In this document: one piece after another, positions 49,293 to 61,779 of the stretch
Numbering within the stretch: position 1 is the stretch's first letter
Layout: every line of letters starts with the position of its first letter
DNA from: Marchantia polymorpha subsp. ruderalis
Taxonomy: Eukaryota; Streptophyta; Marchantiopsida; Marchantiales; Marchantiaceae
Assembly (NCBI GenBank): GCA_037833965.1
Contig: AP031356.1
Location: 17,878,501-17,942,500, forward strand
Length of the DNA: 64,000 bases
Direction: 5' to 3'
Notes under the pieces: model-generated
Databases searched by the model: none
Told to the model about the DNA's origin: nothing
The model's input: the letters and a program-made list of their open reading frames with translations, nothing else
Position numbers and translations under genes: made by a program

Positions 49293-52165
49293 CACTAAGG
49301 CTTCTTCTGCTACTGAAACTGACTCGAGTATTCCAATCACTCGAGAATCAGATACAGTTTCGAAATCCACTCACTCGAAAATGGAGCGCTGTTCCTTGCT
49401 GAACCTGACTTACAGGTCCAAGAGCTGAGCTAACGAAGACAGACTTGTGAATCCTAGGTATAAAGGGAACTCGGGTGAGCTCTGCGCTCTCGCCCTACAC
49501 GAGAGGGATTCTCGACTCACTGACTGGGTCTGGAGGCGAGCTGTGACTCTTCACGAGTGATATTTCATACGTCAACTTCACATATCGTGAACCGGCTCCC
49601 ACAGAAGTTCAATAAACTGGCACTGGCCGCAATTGGAGCTCGTTCTTATAGAAGACCGAATCACATGTGTGCATTTTGCTCATGCTCCGACTCCAGAGTT
49701 TTTTTCTGCGATGCTCCGGTGTAGAACACCGGCCGGTACTTAACGACACACGGTCTAGGATTCTTTCTCGAACTCGTGTGAGAGAAAGTGCCCGTTTTAT
49801 CGGTGCCTCAACTGTTGCAGCGACTGCGTTCCGACTTTAATTCTCCACTCAAGAATGCCATTGGACAAAAATCCGGAAATGTGATTGAACTTGTTGAAGA
49901 ATGGCGGCTGCGTGCGTGCATGCAGTTCGAGATCGTAGGCCGGAGACCAACGTTCCCTACGCAAAGAGCAGCTGAGCACCTGATCTCTGATGTCGACCTG
50001 CGATGTCCCATAATTCGATGGCTCTTATATTATTACGAGAATATAGATACTCTTCGGCGCGACTGGATGGAGCTAACATTAGTCCACAACTTCGCAAAGA
50101 CTTGGAGGCGGGTGCCATAATTTGTAATCATCATCCAAGGCCTGGCCTCTTTACTTCTTTGGTGTGTACGAGGCTCTTCATTTGCACTAACAATGTCTCC
50201 AGCCTCACCGTTCGATCGCACGTGATCGGTAATCTGGTGTGGACGAAGGCGGCTGTCAATGTTGTCGTTCACCGAGACAGATTTCGCGTACAGGTGCGTA
50301 TCGCGTACTGCGCGGGCCAATCGACCTTCTGTGATCTATTTGTGGGTACTATAGCGGCTCAAGTTGCATGGACCCGCTATTCAGAGACCCAGTTTCCTCT
50401 ACTGTATGCTGCAGCCATGCTTGTGATTTGCAGATCTACTATTGTACGACGTTTGAATCTTCACGATCGTGGATCTTTCACCTGCGCATCTATCGCGCGA
50501 TGGAATGAACTCGATGAAATACTTGACGAAGTCCATGTGGCTTACACCAGTCGTCTACTCTGAAGGGCTGATTGTACAGATCGAGTTCCATCCAGAAGAA
50601 GTGATTTCAGAGCTTGCATGCGGTTCTTGGAAGTTTTCAAACTTCCAAGCTCGTACACGGCGGACACGGACGGAAACTCTGACGAACTCGGTTTGCTTCA
50701 TACTGGATCAAACTGCACGATACGGTAGTGCACAAGATACTCAACATCAGCTTCTATCGTATTCTGCCCTTCTCCTGCTCGTTCTCCGCCCTTTTCTTAT
50801 ATTGGGGATCGTCTCTGCAGCGTAGAACTCAGGTTACGATTCGATTGAAGATTCAAAGCACTTGAGAGCTCTGAGTCTCTCAAGCTGGTATGTCGAAAAG
50901 GTTGGTGTCTGCACAAAGTCTGCTGCGAGGAATTATTCCGGAGACAGCTTTCAGCCTCCGTCCACAGAAATTAGTGGGCAAGAATTGCTCATCTCATGGG
51001 ACAATTTGCAACCTGTATTTTACTCGTCTAGATGTGGATGCCACAACGGGGGAATCTTTCCGACATGGTTTAGCTTGTAGGAACACAAGTCGCATAAGCT
51101 ACGGGTAGTACAACAGCCCTAAAAAGATCAAGTCAAGAGCAGCTTGATTCAGAACCCACCGACCACGTTCTGCCTTCCGTCTCGTTATACCATCCTTGCT
51201 TAAAGGAATGTTGATCGAATATCTTTAAAATCTGGCCTGATCATGAACGAAAATGCCGAGATTGTGGCTATTCCTGCGGCATTTGTACGCTAGATATTGC
51301 CAGTGTTTGCTTTCATCAACCGTGGTTATCAGCATCAGTAATTTGCTGCCTCTCCAAGCTCGTGTATGGAACGTCTCACAATACATAACGACGGTTCTTA
51401 CGGCGCATACGTCAGAGTGAAGTTATACTCCCACCGACGAAAAGACATACACGCCAACTAATGGCCTGAGAAAACGGCATGCATTAAGCTCTTAGCGTTA
51501 ACGCTCCGGTCGCGTCTTGGATCCAAAGTCCGCCATCATGAAAGCCCGCACGAATCTGATCCGTACTGAAAGAATCAACTCATATAAATGTTGTGATCAT
51601 GCGAACATCTGGTTTTCGAGCCACGGGATTTGTGGAAGGAGTTACAATACTTTGTTCGCCTGTTTTATATTAATAGATATCAGAAGGCCCTGGCATCTGC
51701 ATCATAGAGATGCTAAATCGTTTGTCACCTGCTTCGATCCTAGAGAAACTACAGCAATGACAACAATTTCGAGAACTACCACTAATGTCAAAATTTACGA
51801 GGAATAACAAACGGATGCTGGGATTTTCTTCCTCTTTAACTCAGATTCTCAGACTTATGTAGCAACTTTGTACGAGCTGAAGCCATGGCAGCTCGAATAT
51901 ACTCACTGAAGATGACGGTAGACAGGGGAACAAAAGATGCAATGAAGATCGAAGATCACCTGAAAGCAGTACAGATTTGGTGATTTGGTACAAACCGGGA
52001 AGAATTTTATTTAGATGGCCAATGGCCCCAAAGTTGTGCAGAAGGCATGAATACTAATCTGATACCAGACTCATGTATCCTTGGACCAATTAATAAAAAT
52101 CAGTAGCTGAGACTGAGATAGCATGAGTGCACGCAATGCGGCATGCTCAGAACAATAGCCGCACT
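49293..52165. other. Intergenic with unexplained frames, no recognised gene
   Basis: Composition is near 45-50% GC and several frames of 70-186 codons occur on the plus strand (49788-50120, 50003-50563, 50469-50825), but they overlap in different frames and show no known motif. A TATA-like TATAAAGG near 49,461 faces rightward. An 11-bp perfect hairpin sits at 50626-50649. The region may contain decayed genes. Confidence 0.4.
50626..50649. repeat. 11-bp perfect inverted repeat
   Basis: CTTGGAAGTTT (50626-50636) and its exact complement (50639-50649) are separated by only two bases. No T-run follows and no gene context explains it. Confidence 0.75.
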
Positions 52166-52438
52166 TCAACCATCATCCCACCTCGTTTCCAATTCTTGGG
52201 TAACATACTCGAGCAATTGCACGTCATATTTCAAGAAATCAAGAGTAGATCTTTCCTCCTTCTCTCCGGTGATCTTGAGCTGATTCAGCTGTCCCAGTAA
52301 ATCACGCTCGAGTGAAACTCTGAGCTCGTGAACACCGTCCGACCATGCACCTCGGTTAGGTTTCAGACCGTAAGTACAGTGTGGATATCCACGCCATGTT
52401 TCTGCTATAGAACGCACGCATCTAAACTTGTGAAAGTA
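52166..52438 (-). CDS. Possible terminal exon of an unknown gene
   Basis: An open stretch of 90 codons plus stop starts directly after an acceptor-like GTGTAG. It reads through FRCVRSIAETWRGYPHC, LKPNRGAWSDGVHELRVSLE and FLKYDVQLLEYVTQELETRW. The composition looks protein-like (amphipathic, charged helices at the end) rather than random, and there is no ATG near its start, consistent with a 3' exon. Possible upstream exons on the same strand lie between 52,700 and 53,180, where short open stretches such as FAVCTSSGVITNASGFVPFG and FDTERKLHEAVCGCSSCENR occur, but one contains an internal stop. The family is not recognised; it may be a decayed gene. Confidence 0.3.
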   Translation of the reverse strand, partial: YFHKFRCVRSIAETWRGYPHCTYGLKPNRGAWSDGVHELRVSLERDLLGQLNQLKITGEKEERSTLDFLKYDVQLLEYVTQELETRWDDG

Positions 52439-55400
52439 CTACACCCAACGAATGACGAGCATCAATACACACCGAGAAGGACTTAGAACCCGGAAGAAGT
52501 CCCTCTGCTGGAGATGTGCTGGGCTTCTGGCAGTGCAGGCACCATAACTTGGTGGTTGCCGCTCTTGCTCAATAGTGTCTTGAGTCGTTGAGCAGTTCTG
52601 AAGTGTCTGAGCATAACCGAAAACTACAAAAATTGTCTACAGGTGTTGGTTAAAATTTCATCGTCACTTATTTACAGCGGTCTTAATGATTCTCTTGGAT
52701 TTGCAGTGATACGAATATGAACAATCCTCGAAAATTTCATACCTGGACTACGGGGATCCATAATCGTTCCTTTAATATTTACCCTCGCAAACTAATTCGC
52801 TCGATTTCATTCAGATTTGACGGCTGCAGATTAGGATACAATACCCTTGGAGGCTTTGTAGCTCTTCCCGAAAGGAACAAAGCCAGATGCGTTTGTGATC
52901 ACGCCAGAACTTGTACAAACTGCGAACATTTTTCCGCTGTTCGTATAGTCAGTTGGGGTTTCAATACGTCAGGTCAGAGATGAACATGTGGGGAGCAGGA
53001 ACCATGATCCATAAGGTGTCTGTTCTCACAAGATGAGCAGCCGCAAACGGCTTCGTGGAGTTTTCTTTCTGTATCGAAAGTCGGATCAAGAGACTGCGCG
53101 ACTAAGTCCTTGTCGGTATAAAGGCCTTGTCTCTTGCCATACTGAAGCTGCATTCGACGGTTGTTATTGTAGCACGGCAAGGTTGTAAATGTGAACGTTC
53201 ATGCACATTTTTAAGGAGCCAAACAGTGGGATATCTGAACTGTACACATAGCGGCGAATTTTGAATCAGGACTTAACTTTCTCGAAATGTGGACAAGAGG
53301 TGCACTGAGGGTCATCCGTTCATGTTCATTCGATATCTATCGTGGATCTTGACGACGATTGCGTTGTTCTAAGTAACATGAATGGCCGTGCCTTCGAGCA
53401 GAGACTCCATACATCCCGTTCAAGTTCTTTTGCTTCGGTTCCTAGTTTTGCTTTTGACAAGGAAGACGTGTCTCATGCTGGTCTCCGCTGCTCCAGCAGC
53501 AGCAAATCTCGTCATATTATTTCTGGAAAACTTCATCGAAAAAAAGAGTCGAATGTCCACACTGGTCTGACTGGTCATTTACTGAGGACCGTGTTCGCGA
53601 GAGAAAGAGAAATATCACAGAGAGTATATAACCATATAAGAGCGGGTTATGAGTAAGCTCATCCACTCAACAACTGATAGATTCTGATGATTTTCTTTCT
53701 CTTTTCAAAGTCACGACGACCAAGTCCTACCTTAAAATCATACCCAGCCGTTTCGGAGGCTGCATCCTTGACTGAAAAAATTCAATGCAAGATATCAGAT
53801 GATATATACTTTAGCATGTACCTGTTCTCGAGGCAGAAGACCCCAAGACTTCAGAAACAGGTCTATCGAGGGAAACATTAAGTTATCATTTTGGGTATCC
53901 CGTTGCAAGCGGGCCTTAGATTTTCAGATTAAAAACCATCACCTGGAGGCGATTGTCCTCCGCACGTGGGCCAGTCGCTTTTCCTGGGCTTACTTAGCCA
54001 TTTGCTTTGCGGCAGAAGTTAAGAATGCCATGTTGTTGGCTTGTTTACCATTCTCGGCGAATGCACAGCGTAACCGCTCTTGGGTCGACGGTGGTCCTGG
54101 AGAAATAACAGCAATGCTGCCTGCATGGAGAGAAGATCCTAGCCTCAGCTAGCGTCACGATTCCTGAGAAATAAATCTCTGGTGAGTTCTCGTGGAGCTT
54201 GAACTCTTCTTCGTCACTAATGTTCCGCTTGAGCCTTTTGCCCAACTTCAAGGTTTCAGGCGTTAAATGGGGATTGCAAATGGCAGAGTAAACAAATGAA
54301 ATGGATATATAAAAATCTAGAGGCAGAAGTCTCAATACATCGAGGGCTGCCCATCAGTGCGGCCTTTGATGTTTGTTAATCCGCCTCCGTAAATTTAACA
54401 AACCTGATCCAGGGCACTAGTGGTGAGCCGAATAGATGGATCAGAGAGTCGCAGTTCGGGCAATTGGCGGGCCCTTCAGCTCGACCTGTGGGGGATTGAT
54501 TCGCGAGGATATGCCGCAGTCGCAGCGACATGAACGAGCTGTCATGAATTGAGATGGATTTCCGACTCGACGGGATCGACCGATTCACATGATGAACGCA
54601 CGGAGCGTCAGGCGACGTGAGCCGGGAAGCCGACCGCACTCAAAAGTATCACAACAACAATTCCCGGCAACGCTTGGGAATTGTTGTACAGCTGTGCCAC
54701 AGAGAAGTAGTCTTCCGCACTCCCACGCTGCCTTTTATAATCGTCTCCGGATGTGCTCTGAACAGGACTCGCAGTCCGAGCTAATCACGGCGGAGGTCTC
54801 AGTATCTCGTGAGTTTGTTGGTTGGATCTAGGGGTCACATTTTCAACAGTCAGTCCTCTCGCAGGGTCGATGTCGTAATCACAAGGCCCGTGGTCGCCGA
54901 GCTGGATCAAGAGACGGTCGGCCGGGAAGAGAATTGAGTCGCAAGTCTTGCACCCGCCACAACATTCCTAGCCCGAATCGTCGCAGGCCCGCCCCGACTT
55001 CGCGTTCTTAAATTAGTTCCCGACCCTGTGAGCACTGTGGGCACGACTCGCAGGCTCGAGCCCGAGGAATTAGCGAACGACGTAGCAGTCGCGAAGAACA
55101 GGTCAGCCCGGAGAGGAATTGCATTTTGTATGGGCGAGGAGGACGTACAGCGTCGTCGGGACTCCTGAGAGCGCAAACAGATGCTCACGCAGGTCGACGG
55201 GGGTGAAGAATTCGAGCGACAGTGGGCCATGGGACGGGTACTCTCATGGCAGCCGATCGACGTCGACGGCTGTGAAAGGCTGTCAGGGGCGGTGTCCGAA
55301 GGTCACTCGCTCTGTAGAACTGAATTTAGAAGCGTCGAGCATCTCTGGCTGTGGGAATCTACCATATCTGGGCCAGCTCGCAGAGGTCGTCCGGAAGATT

Positions 55401-55920
55401 CCTGTCAGGGACACAAGGCGAGAGAGGCTCGGAGGCTCGGAGGCGGACGGTATCTGATGGGATAATGTGGATGAAGCGCACAGACTTGGTATAAAGAGCT
55501 GCCATGGGGGAATTAGAGTCACAATCCGACGCCTGGGAAGCTAGGAAGTCCGATTGCGATTCTATGCCGCCCTCGGTTCCGATTCCGAGTCGAAGGGTGG
55601 CGAGACTTAGTCCATCGCTGAAACGAAAAAAACTGACTGCGCTCCCTCGTCGATCTGAACAGGTAAGTCCAAGCTGGATGCCTCTCGCACGCCAAGTATA
55701 AAGTGCACGAAGACTCGAGCGAAATTCGCCAAGGCCCGATCTTCTTGGTCGAATCTGTGTGGGAGCCCGATCTTTGTTGTCGAATGAAAACGACGGGAGG
55801 GGTCGGAGAGGTAGAGGAAGAGCTAGGCTCTTCAGGAAAAGAAAAAATTAATTTTCTCACGATAGAATTTTGTTTGTGGGTGTTGGCACGATTGAACTTT
55901 TTTTGTGGGCGTCGGCAGGA
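52439..55920. other. Intergenic, partly GC-rich, FUSC gene upstream region
   Basis: The part to 54,300 shows scattered short frames with no recognised product. From 54,350 to 55,920 GC content is high and frames overlap on all strands, the usual shadow effect. TATA-like TATAAAG boxes occur near 55,489 and 55,696. The ORF at 55504-55701 starts shortly after the first of these and contains a good splice donor (CAG|gtaagt at about 55,662), so it could be a leader exon or upstream ORF of the FUSC gene. A 12-bp hairpin lies at 54654-54687. Confidence 0.4.
54654..54687. repeat. 12-bp perfect inverted repeat
   Basis: ACAACAATTCCC (54654-54665) and its exact complement (54676-54687) surround a ten-base loop. 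It is intergenic, with no terminator-like T-run. Confidence 0.75.
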
Positions 55921-58900
55921 ATGGAGGTTAAGGCCAAGTACGAGGGCGTCATGGCGCGTCTCAAATCCCGCTTGGAATTGTCTCTTTACGGCAAGAGATT
56001 TTTCCAGCGAATGCAGGTGGCGCTGCGAAGTGGATGGGCGTGCTTGTTTGCAGGATGCGTCGTGCAATTCGGCTCGCCCATGAATCACTGGCTGGCCATT
56101 CCCTTCTTCTCTCTAGTCATCTGCCTGAATATCATCGACTCGAGCATTGGCGCAGTTCTGCGAACTTCTGTCAGTGTCGTGGTCGGGATGCTGGAAGCCA
56201 TGACGGCCGGGACTCTCCTTTATTTGATTCTCGGGACCGACATGTCGCTGGTGTTGACCGTTTTTTGCGTCTTCGTCTGCAGCTTCTGCGTAGCTTATCC
56301 GACGAGGCTGGTCGGTCAAGAGATGGCCAGAAAAGTGTCGCTTGCGCTCATAGGAATAATTTTCACGGGCGCATACAATGGAATGAACGACGGGAGCCTT
56401 TTATTTCTCGTCCGACTGATGTGCACGACGATGTTTGGAGTTTTTTGCGCCCTTCTCGCGGTTTGCATTCCAGTTCCCGGGCTAGCCTTTTGGGAGGTAC
56501 TGTCAAGCTTCTCTCCCCTTACATATTGCACTGCAAGCACATTCAGCGCAAACCTCTCCCCTTCCATACTGCTGCTCGGAGTTTCTTCCTCCGACTCTTC
56601 AAATTTTCGAATATGACAAGTTGCTGCTGTAGTTTCGGTTCTTGTGGTTCTCGTGCATTCATGGGTCCAAATAAAGTTCTGCTCCATCAGGTGATTTATG
56701 AAGAGATTCCCAGAAGACCATGGCATTGCGCAAGTTCTGTCCTACGAGATACTCTACCCGCCCTCCTGTGCTAGCCTGGTCGAGAGGGTACTTTTCCCCC
56801 TTCCTTCCTGCCATGGCGAATCGAAAGGGTCCGGAACTTAGCAATCTCTTTATGTTCAGTTCCAGATTACAATGTAGGTTCCTGATTCACAAGCCTTTAC
56901 CTGCAGTCCCGTCATTCCCGTCCATTGACTTGTCGAATCCATAATTCCGTCGCGGCGGTGAAAATGTGATCTGAGCTTGACCTTATTTCATTTCTCAATT
57001 AAGGTGCGGGACAGCGCTAAGTCCACTGTGAAGGGAGCCTCGAAGCTCTACAGGACGTTGACGGAGGCATTTTGCGCCAAGGAAGTGAGCAAGATGTCGT
57101 CAATTTTTCTGCACGCTAAATTCCTGGCGAAAACAGCTGCAATCAGTCTGGAGGATCATAATAATAAATTGGTATGTCGTCACCATTGACAATGTCGATT
57201 CCATACGCGGTGAGATTACAGAGAAAATACAGCAGCCCTGCCTGATCCTTGCAAGTAAGCGGAGAGTTTGTGAACGAGTGACATCGAGAATTGTGTCAGG
57301 TTCTGGCTGGACCTCTATATTCAAGTTATCCATTCTTCATGACGTTGTGTTTTGTACCACCAGGGCGATGCCTACTGGGAGTTGCGAGGGCTGAACATAA
57401 TCCCATCACTGAAGCGGATGACCGAGGGGCTGAATGTGCTCAAACTGCACATGATGGGCATGTGCATGGCCCTGCAGTCAGGACTGATTTTGCAGTACAT
57501 GCCCGGGACGATGGTTGTGATTCTGAAGGACAACTTGAAACGCCTCGTAGATCGCAGCAAGCAGATGCTTGATCTCACAGTGAGGTTGAAGAAGTCCAAG
57601 TCGGCACTGATCCTCAAAGAATCGCTGCTGGAATTGGCTAAGAAAGATCTGAACTCTTTTGACCATACCCTGAAGGAAGCTAGAGAGAAGAGTTACTACA
57701 TCAAGCTCAAAGACGAGGATGAAAGCCTCCACAAGATCATCACCAACGCCAATCCAGAGGAGCAAATCACTGCTGCCGACAAGGGAGTGAAAAACCTCTT
57801 CCAAAGCATGGTGCCCACTTACTTTTTCCTCTTCAACCTCAGACTCTACTACACGGAGACGATGCAGATGCTCGACTGCGGAGAGGTGGCCGACCCCATC
57901 CAAGACATCGGCAACACAAGCTTCCACATGCCCGTGCTGCACCACGAGGTCCAGGACGGGCTTGCCGATACAGTGCAGGTGGTGGTGACTCCCGTGTCCG
58001 AGGAGGAGGCCAGAGAGCCGCTCAAGAATCCCATGCATAGAGCGGAGCATGTAGTTCCTCTGGGCGACGAGAAGGATGCCGGACTAGCAGCAGATCCACA
58101 GCACGCGACGTTCAGCAGGACTCTGTCCAACCCCATCACATTCAAGTGCATGGTGTGCCAGCGCCTGAAGAAAGAGCAGGCGGCCGCAGGACCTCAGGAG
58201 GACATAGCGGATGCTCCTTTGACGTGGTTAGTGAAGCAAGGGTGGAAGCGGTTCAAGCGAGAGCAGGCCCTCAGGGCTTTCAAGGTCTCGTTGGCTATGT
58301 CGCTTGCCGCCCTGGCAGGCTGCATGTACAACGAGGCCTACGCATTCTGGGCCATGGTGTCGGTGGCCTTCATCATGCAGAACCAACAGGGCGGATCGTT
58401 CCGCATGGCTAATCTCAGGCTTCAGGGGACCGTGCTCGGGTCCATTTACGCGTATTTGATGTTGAATCTGATGAGCAAGCATCCCCAGCTGCTGCTCCTG
58501 GCCCTGGTTCCGTGGGTTGTGCTGCTCAGCTATCTTCGGTTCAGCAAACTGTTCGGAGCATCCGGGGTCATCGCCGGTCTGACGGCAGCCATCGTCATGC
58601 TGGGAGCCGAGGGAGGAATGTCCATCCAACAACTGGCGGTTGTCAGGATCACCCAGAATTTTATCGGAGTGCTGGCTCTGATCCTCGTCGAGACGATTAT
58701 CTGGCCGGAGAGAGCAGTCATTTTGTCGAGGAGAGAGTTGGTCTTGAGTTTGATCGACCTCAGGGACTGCGTCAAGGCCGTGGTCGCGGTGTATACCGGG
58801 CATCATTGCCCCGAGCATAGGAAACTCGTGGTCCTGGACATCAAGAAGCTGGAGGGCCAGATTCGTGCCAGGATTGCTGATCAGACGATACTTCAGAGCG

Positions 58901-59646
58901 AGGCGGTGATGGAGCCCGAATTGTGGAGCCATCCGTTCCCGGCAGAAATATATTCCAAGCTGTTGCACATCCAAAGCCGCATGCACGATTTGCTCCACTT
59001 CATGGTGTGCTCGCTGCACGCTGCCACCGAGGAGTGCTTGAGCGAGCAGATTCGCAAGCTGGTGGGCCCTCTCCAGACTTCGCTCGTCGCATTGGAGGAC
59101 GAGGTGCTGTCGTCTCTGCATCTCCTGCAGGAGCTCCTGCAAATCGGCCCCAACACGCTCGATGTCCTGTCCAAGGCCTCGGGCTGTGACGACGAAGAAA
59201 GGCAGTTGTGTCGAATCCCATCCCGTAGCGATAAGTCTTTCAAGGATCTGCGCAAGATGCTGGGGCGAGTGCATCCTCTGCTGGTGCTGGAATGCGAGGA
59301 GAGAAACATCGATGGAACTCCGATGTCCCTGAAGAGAACGATGGATGCCTTCGAGGCCAGCTACGAGCAGGTGGTATCGGGTTTCATCGCCAACAAGAAG
59401 GCCAATCCGGAAGCTTCCATCTTGAGCAACGCTGCCATGCTTTCTTTCAGTGCCCTCACCTTCAGCTTACAGTCTCTTCTGGGCGAGACGGTGGAGCTGG
59501 AAAAGGCAGTGCACGAGCTTCTACACTTCGAGAATCCTTGGAGCGTTCTGGACTTCTGGGAATCCTTTCCAGGTGCGGACGAAGAGTGCCCCATTTGTGT
59601 CAACGCTAATGCGCATGCACCCCACGATCATGCTCCACATGAGTGA
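55921..59646 (+). CDS. Two-block FUSC/ArAE-type membrane transporter-like protein
   Basis: Three exons (55921-56496, 57004-57171, 57364-59646), with GT-AG junctions in phase, give 1008 residues. The N-terminal block (about residues 28-190) has some six hydrophobic spans, including GWACLFAGCVVQFGS, WLAIPFFSLVICLNIID and a conserved TGAYNGMNDGSLLFLVRL. A long charged, largely helical middle (about 190-535) follows. A second membrane block of about six spans (about 540-700) begins RFKREQALRAFKVSLAMSLA and includes YAFWAMVSVAFIMQNQQGGS and LILVETIIWPERA. A helical C-terminal domain ends in a Cys- and His-rich tail (CPICVNANAHAPHDHAPH). This matches plant proteins annotated as FUSC-like or p-hydroxybenzoate efflux AaeB-like, distant relatives of ALMT anion channels. 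Substrate is unknown; export of aromatic acids is only suggested by the family name. ATG 55921 is preferred over the in-frame 55870 because the N-terminal block starts cleanly from it. Confidence 0.9.
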
Positions 59647-60560
59647 ATTGTAAATGCACGACTTCCCCATACCTCCCCCCTGAGTGTACTTTGCGCGAAT
59701 CGGTGAACACTTTGATTGCCACATTCATTTGAGGGCAAATTGCTCCGGAGAAAGCAACGGGCCTGATGTGCCAGCACTCCGAAGTGGAATTGCGGGCGCA
59801 AGCAGTGCTAGATCTTCTCTACTATACTGTACAATAGAGATTGGAAAAAATGCTACAGATCGATTACGTTGCAATTTTGTATCATACAGTTGGCTCGCAA
59901 GGGTAGTGCACGTTGTTCAATTTTGAGCTTGTAACAACACATTATGGATATATATGTACGAGAGGACACAACCTCGAAGTCATAAAAATTCATATATACA
60001 TATAAATAAATAAATATTCGGGCTGTCGAAACTTCAATTCTACAGCCGTATATCACACGAAGCAATGTTTGGTTGTTTATCGAGTTGAAGTAAAAAGATC
60101 ATTACCAAGTTTCATCAATCAGTGTCTAGAATTTAGTTGCAGCAACTACCACATCTGGTTAGTGGTCGTCTGTACTTTTACACCCCTCTACTATCCATAC
60201 ATCCTGGCCATGCAACGTCCTCTGGTCCCCATTCAAGGAGGGGACTTGCAGGGTATATACTGTTTCTCTTTCACGTCGCTATACTCCGGCCCAATGTGCA
60301 TATATCTGCAAATTTGCCCACCTGTCACATTTCACATGATATTTAATGTGCAACAATTAGATGTTTCAGATAAAATCTCTCTAGCCCTCAGCTTCGACGA
60401 ACTATTTTAGCGAAATACTTGTAGGGCTAATTGAAAGTACTTGTCAAATGAAGCCAATCTCTGTGATTTCTACTCTTACTAAAGACTGAGGCTCAAAGCA
60501 ATTCTAAACCATCATCTCAAGAGAATCCGAGTAAGGAGTTGCAATTAGGACTTACTGAAG
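59647..60560. other. 3' flank of FUSC-like gene
   Basis: Probable 3' UTR, with overlapping AATAAA-type signals near 60,003-60,016. The remainder holds only short chance frames. Confidence 0.5.
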
Positions 60561-60993
60561 TGCCTGCTCACCCTAAAGTGAGCCCTGCTGCTAACATGGT
60601 CGAGATGTGCGTATCCACGACTGAGTGCTCCTTGGAAACGCCCAAGTCCGCTAATTTGGCGACCAGATTCTCATCCAGCAGGATATTGGCCGCTTTCACG
60701 CCTCTGTATCTGAACGACAGGTGGGTCCTGCACATGAGCACATCAGCCTCCGACTGCGAACAATATCGAATGAACTTGGAGGTGGTCGGACTCAACGAGT
60801 TGTTTTCACCTACCAGATGTGAATAGCCCATGCAATGGGTGAAAAGAATTCTTGTCGGTGAAAAAAAATTCAGTCTGATTATGCTCCGCTCAGCCTCTGC
60901 ACCAAACTGTCTGCCCAGTTTCACAAAATATGTTTCATCATCTTCTTCTGAGACGCCAGCCAGAGGCATGTGATACCTGTAGAAGTTCCTCAA
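60561..60993 (-). pseudogene. Decayed receptor-like protein kinase fragment
   Basis: An open minus-strand stretch carries part of a plant receptor-like kinase domain. HCMGYSHLVGENN corresponds to the usual H-x-MGYC-x-VGEN region before the hinge. VKAANILLDENLVAKLADLG corresponds to subdomains VIb-VII. It continues VSKEHSVVDTHISTM before the frame leaves the expected GTLGYLAPEY activation segment. The catalytic HRD is replaced by YRG and the DFG by DLG, and sequence between the hinge and the catalytic loop is corrupted. The ATP-binding lobe and everything after the activation loop are absent, and the frame has no ATG. It is best read as a relic of a malectin/LRR-type RLK, not an active gene. 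Confidence 0.75.
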
Positions 60994-61736
60994 TAAAGCT
61001 CGTCCAGACTACTGCATTAGACTTCCTGCACTTCATTCTGTCCTACAGCGGAAGCAGGGACAAAGTAATAAGCAAGGTACAGGTCTAGCGAGTTTTAACT
61101 TTTTGGTCCAAATACAAGATTGTACCAAAAAGACAGATTGTGTAAAACTGTTTCATATGCTGATCAGATCTTGCTGAACTGCACGTATATAATTTACATG
61201 CATTTGTCGTTTCTTTCAATTACCGCCTGCATCTAGATACTTAATGGAACTACGGGAATCAAGCAACAGGATGCTCAAGCATATTATCACACATAGTTTA
61301 TGGAAGGAAGAAACTCAACAAATTCAATTCACCGTGAGGTGTTTCATCAACTCAGAGATGACGCACAGAAGACAATGATAGCAATTATCTAGAATGAGAT
61401 CGAAACCAGACAATACGCCGTCTGGACTTGCGGATCACCAAGTATCCGGATATTTCAAACTAGCTCACAGATCACAAAAAGCCGCCAACATCTGAACAGT
61501 GGAGAATCAGTGCGGCGGTGACAGGACTCAAGAGACCGAATTCTTGATCGAGAGAAGCCGGTGAGTCTTAAGTTCGTTGGCTAAGCAGAAGAGAGCTCTC
61601 GAGAAAAAGACATCAGAAATAAATGTTGATGGTGGAATGTGCGCAAAAGTAAGTGTCTTTACGATGTAGGTCAACCGTACACTGCAAAATAAGGGAAAAT
61701 CTGTTAGAAATCAAAGAGACCTATTCTCTGAATGGA
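60994..61736. other. Intergenic, nothing recognised
   Basis: No convincing frame is seen. The sequence left of the foldback cluster includes possible remnants of the upstream kinase sequence, but no motif is identifiable. Confidence 0.45.
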
Positions 61737-61779
61737 CCAAGAGTCCACAGAGGCATGTGATGCCTCTGTGGACTCTTGG
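61737..61779. repeat. Foldback 1: 20-bp perfect arms, 3-base loop
   Basis: Left arm CCAAGAGTCCACAGAGGCAT (61737-61756) and its exact complement at 61760-61779, separated by GTG. As RNA either strand would form a 43-nt perfect hairpin. This is too short for a typical plant miRNA precursor. Confidence 0.93.

Noticed and set aside
50003-50563. 186-codon plus-strand ORF
   Set aside because: No motif, no family resemblance, and it overlaps two other plus-strand frames of similar quality.
58228-59274. 348-codon minus-strand ORF
   Set aside because: It lies entirely opposite the large third exon of the FUSC-like gene and has the Gln/His/Leu-rich look of a shadow frame.
61737-61779. Foldback 1 as a Rho-independent terminator
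   Set aside because: No T-run follows either side and such terminators do not operate in plant nuclear genes.
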